Assembly (NCBI RefSeq): GCF_007183175.1
Contig: NZ_AP019807.1
Location: 3,716,001-3,780,000 of the forward strand
From: Microbulbifer sp. GL-2
Lineage (GTDB): Bacteria; Pseudomonadota; Gammaproteobacteria; Pseudomonadales; Cellvibrionaceae
Direction of reading: 5' to 3'
DNA length: 64,000 nucleotides
This document shows positions 61,907-64,000 of this stretch, piece by piece (the stretch's first letter is position 1; the number at the start of each line of letters is the position of its first letter). The notes under the pieces were generated by a model, which saw nothing but the letters and a program-made list of their open reading frames with translations, did no database searches and was not told the DNA's origin. The position numbers and the translations under genes are program-made.

Positions 61907-63043
61907 ATGAATGATATAAAAAGAAGAGCAGTAATCAAATCCCTTGTGTCAGGTGGCCTGGGTTCTTTTTTGGCCATTAATTCAGGTGTATTAAACGCTT
62001 TTTCTAGTACTGGGGTAGGTAAGTCAAACTGGGGTCAGTACGATTCATCAATTGTTATTGATGGGCTCAGTGGGGCATTTTCGCTTAAAGAGCCAGTTAC
62101 TCAAGCTTTGCTGGATATATTCAAAAGCTCAGGGATTAGTGCTTTGAATATGACAGTCCCTTACCCAGGTGATGACTACGTCGAAACGCTAAAGAAGGTT
62201 AGGAAAACCCAAGCGATTATTGAGCAGAACTCAGGCCACATGAGTCTGATTCAATCCGCATCAGATATCCTCGAGGCTAAGCGGGAAAATAAGCTTGGCA
62301 TCATTATGGGATTTCAGTCGACGGAAATGCTCGATGAGTCACTTTCCGGCATTGCCGAGTTTGCAAAGATGGGCGTGAGGATAATGCAGGTTTCCTACAA
62401 TGGACCTTCAATTCTTGGCAGCGGGGGGCTCGTTAAGAAAGATGCTGGGATTACTTCACTTGGCAAGCAAGCGATCGAGATGATGGAGGCAGAGAAGGTG
62501 CTGGTCGACCTTTCACACTCAGGAAAGAGGACTGTTGCAAGTGCTATTGAATATGCAAAAAGGCCAATTGTAATCTCTCACACCGGTTGCAACGCAATTT
62601 ACGAGCACCCTCGTAATAATGACGATACAGAGTTAAAGGCTGCTGCAGATACTGGCGGTTTGGTTGGCCTTTATTTAATGCCATTTTTAGAAGGTGGCGA
62701 GCATGAAATAAAAGCTGATATGGTAATTAAGCATGTTCTTCACGCCTATAATGTGTGTGGTGAAGATCATGTTGCCATAGGGAGTGACCAGGGCGTGGTG
62801 CCGGTTAACGATGGTCCTGAATATCGAGAAAATATCCGCAAGGAAGTTGAGCGTCGTATCGCTGCAGGAATTTCTGCGCCTGGTGAAACACCGCATCGCC
62901 CACCATTTATTCCCGAACTAAACTCCGAGAGGCGAATGGAGCTTATTGCTTACAGGCTAAGTCAAAAAGGGCTCTCTGATCGAGTAATAGAAAAGATAAT
63001 CGGCAAAAACTGGTTGCGTGTTTTTGCTGCAGTTTGGAATTAG
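61907..63043 (+). CDS. Membrane dipeptidase-like (M19) protein with altered metal motif
   Basis: A 378-residue protein beginning MNDIKRRAVIKSLVSGGLGS, a possible Tat-type signal. The M19 barrel is recognisable by VLVDLSHSGKRTVASAIEYA, PIVISHTGCNAIYEHPRNND and VAIGSDQGVVPV. The family's first metal motif (D-G-H-x-D) reads VIDGLSGAF here, and the bridging-Glu region reads MGFQSTEML, so the N-terminal metal ligands are missing. It may be a divergent subfamily with a different metal site. It follows the amidohydrolase-RidA gene by 15 bases. Confidence 0.83.
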   Translation: MNDIKRRAVIKSLVSGGLGSFLAINSGVLNAFSSTGVGKSNWGQYDSSIVIDGLSGAFSLKEPVTQALLDIFKSSGISALNMTVPYPGDDYVETLKKVRKTQAIIEQNSGHMSLIQSASDILEAKRENKLGIIMGFQSTEMLDESLSGIAEFAKMGVRIMQVSYNGPSILGSGGLVKKDAGITSLGKQAIEMMEAEKVLVDLSHSGKRTVASAIEYAKRPIVISHTGCNAIYEHPRNNDDTELKAAADTGGLVGLYLMPFLEGGEHEIKADMVIKHVLHAYNVCGEDHVAIGSDQGVVPVNDGPEYRENIRKEVERRIAAGISAPGETPHRPPFIPELNSERRMELIAYRLSQKGLSDRVIEKIIGKNWLRVFAAVWN

Positions 63044-63059
63044 AAATGGATTTTTTCAT

Positions 63060-63644
63060 ATGATTAAACTTCTTAAGTTGGATCGCTTTTTTGTTCGCTT
63101 GCTTGTAAGCGCAGCGGTCATGTTTTCACCTGTCCTCTTTGCAGAAGAGCTTAGTACCTATTCCGAGTTTCCAAAAAATTCAAAGACTGAGGTGATTCCT
63201 TTCCCAATCGAATTTGCCCCAGATATCACTTTAAACGGCATCGAAGAGCTTGTATTTCTTCAGGGTATGTACAAGCCGGATAGTGAAGCTTTTTTTAGTT
63301 ATGCCTTTTCATGGACCCATAAGCCTGAGAAGGCTCAAGTCTTTAAGAAATCGGAAATTAAAAAATTTATCGCCGCCTATTATAGTGGATTGTACAAAGC
63401 TGTCAGTAATGGTAAGGAGCGTGAGTCTACAGTCATAATTGAGCAGGCTGGTGAAAAATACAGAGGCCAAATAAGCTGGATTGAGCCATTTGTGACCAAA
63501 GAGGATCAAACTCTCTACTTTGAAGGAAGTGAAGTTTACTGTGAGAAAACTAATGAGCTTCGTTGGTACTTTCTTGTCTCCCCGCAAGATTCCTCCCATC
63601 CAGTTTGGACGGAGCTGCAGTCGATCACGCCTTCTAGCTGTTAG
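63060..63644 (+). CDS. Secreted hypothetical protein of the amidohydrolase operon
   Basis: A 194-residue protein from ATG 63060, with a signal peptide (FFVRLLVSAAVMFSPVLFAE). The mature part has PITIEFAPDITL-like beta segments, aromatic repeats and a terminal cysteine pair (VYCEKTNELRWYF, TPSSC). No family recognised. The longer frame from 63018 overlaps the previous gene and is less likely. Last gene of the operon. Confidence 0.72.
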   Translation: MIKLLKLDRFFVRLLVSAAVMFSPVLFAEELSTYSEFPKNSKTEVIPFPIEFAPDITLNGIEELVFLQGMYKPDSEAFFSYAFSWTHKPEKAQVFKKSEIKKFIAAYYSGLYKAVSNGKERESTVIIEQAGEKYRGQISWIEPFVTKEDQTLYFEGSEVYCEKTNELRWYFLVSPQDSSHPVWTELQSITPSSC

Positions 63645-64000
63645 TAAAACTGTCAAATTAATAGCCACTTACTGTTAAAGTGATTCCAGCTAGGTTCATG
63701 GGGCTCAAACTGAGGTGGAGGTTTATTCTATAGCTTACACAGGGTAGTGATGGTGTCATTGCTAACAAAATCAATGTCATTATCACTACCGTGTACATTT
63801 GCCATTGCTCTGTCTGTCGAATCTAAACCAGTGATTATTGTGTTGCTGGAGTAATTGTTTCAAGAGGAAATTTTAGTCGAACGAAAGTCCGAATAGGTAT
63901 AGTTAACTGGGAAAGGTGGGTAGTGCTCGCTATGAAGTACTTCGACTTGAGAATACCTTTGAAAATTCTACCTTAATTACTTTTTAAATTCCTTGCCCAG
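63645..64000. other. Gap at the window end
   Basis: AT-rich and without a supported gene. The inverted pair tcactac / gtagtga (gtagtgatgg near 63748, atcactacc near 63783) is the only structure seen. Genes to the right are outside the window. Confidence 0.4.

Overview
This is a chromosome segment from a gammaproteobacterium, probably a marine one of the Microbulbifer/Cellvibrio type. That assignment is inference from gene content and from the GC contrast between blocks; no rRNA or other phylogenetic marker is present. The window has an old GC-richer backbone (about 43.7-57.3 kb) and a long AT-richer accessory region (about 0.6-39 kb) full of insertion sequences, broken genes and orphan small genes. 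A GC-rich signalling block (8.7-12.1 kb) sits inside the accessory region.

Layout. 0-7.6 kb: an IS3-family remnant, an Fe-alcohol dehydrogenase/thioesterase pair, a serine hydrolase split by an IS, an acyltransferase and a VOC protein. 7.6-12.1 kb: DoxX, DUF2306 and a NarL-type two-component system. 12.5-16.5 kb: a secreted serine hydrolase, IS debris and an FG-GAP-like lipoprotein with a long Pro-Glu repeat. 16.7-39 kb: an array of small cargo genes, mostly on the + strand. It includes a Tse2-like toxin with its immunity-type gene, a second truncated Tse2-like gene with an orphan immunity-type gene, a GFA protein, lipoproteins, a YcxB-like protein, a second serine hydrolase and a gamma-glutamylcyclotransferase. 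Three complete IS3-family elements interrupt genes here.

The most striking feature is hidden in the 'empty' gaps between these cargo genes. Almost every gap holds a csrA (carbon storage regulator) gene or csrA pseudogene on the minus strand, tail-to-tail with the preceding cargo gene. Each has a conserved terminator-side flank and a conserved leader. I count nine copies from 7.7 to 37.7 kb, plus one fragment caught between IS66 and IS481 debris and one leader-only remnant. Only the copy at 37569-37730 reads as an intact 53-residue CsrA. The others carry stop codons, a frameshift, lost starts or deletions. Some units end in sequences resembling integron attC core sites, so the region may be the relic of a cassette array whose units each carried a convergent csrA.

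39-43.7 kb: a two-gene module of unrecognised proteins (possible effector and partner) lies between a truncated duplicate of the 3' end of an AddA-like helicase-nuclease gene and the intact gene. 43.7-53.8 kb: backbone genes for the AddA/AddB-like pair, glutamate racemase (murI), RmuC, an AEC transporter and a DUF2489 protein. 54.1-57.7 kb: an acyl-CoA synthetase, a decayed PfkB kinase, an EamA transporter and a small ORF. 57.9-63.6 kb: a catabolic-looking cluster with an Nramp-like transporter, a divergent LysR regulator, an exported amidohydrolase fused to a RidA domain, an M19 dipeptidase-like protein with altered metal-site motifs, and a secreted hypothetical protein.
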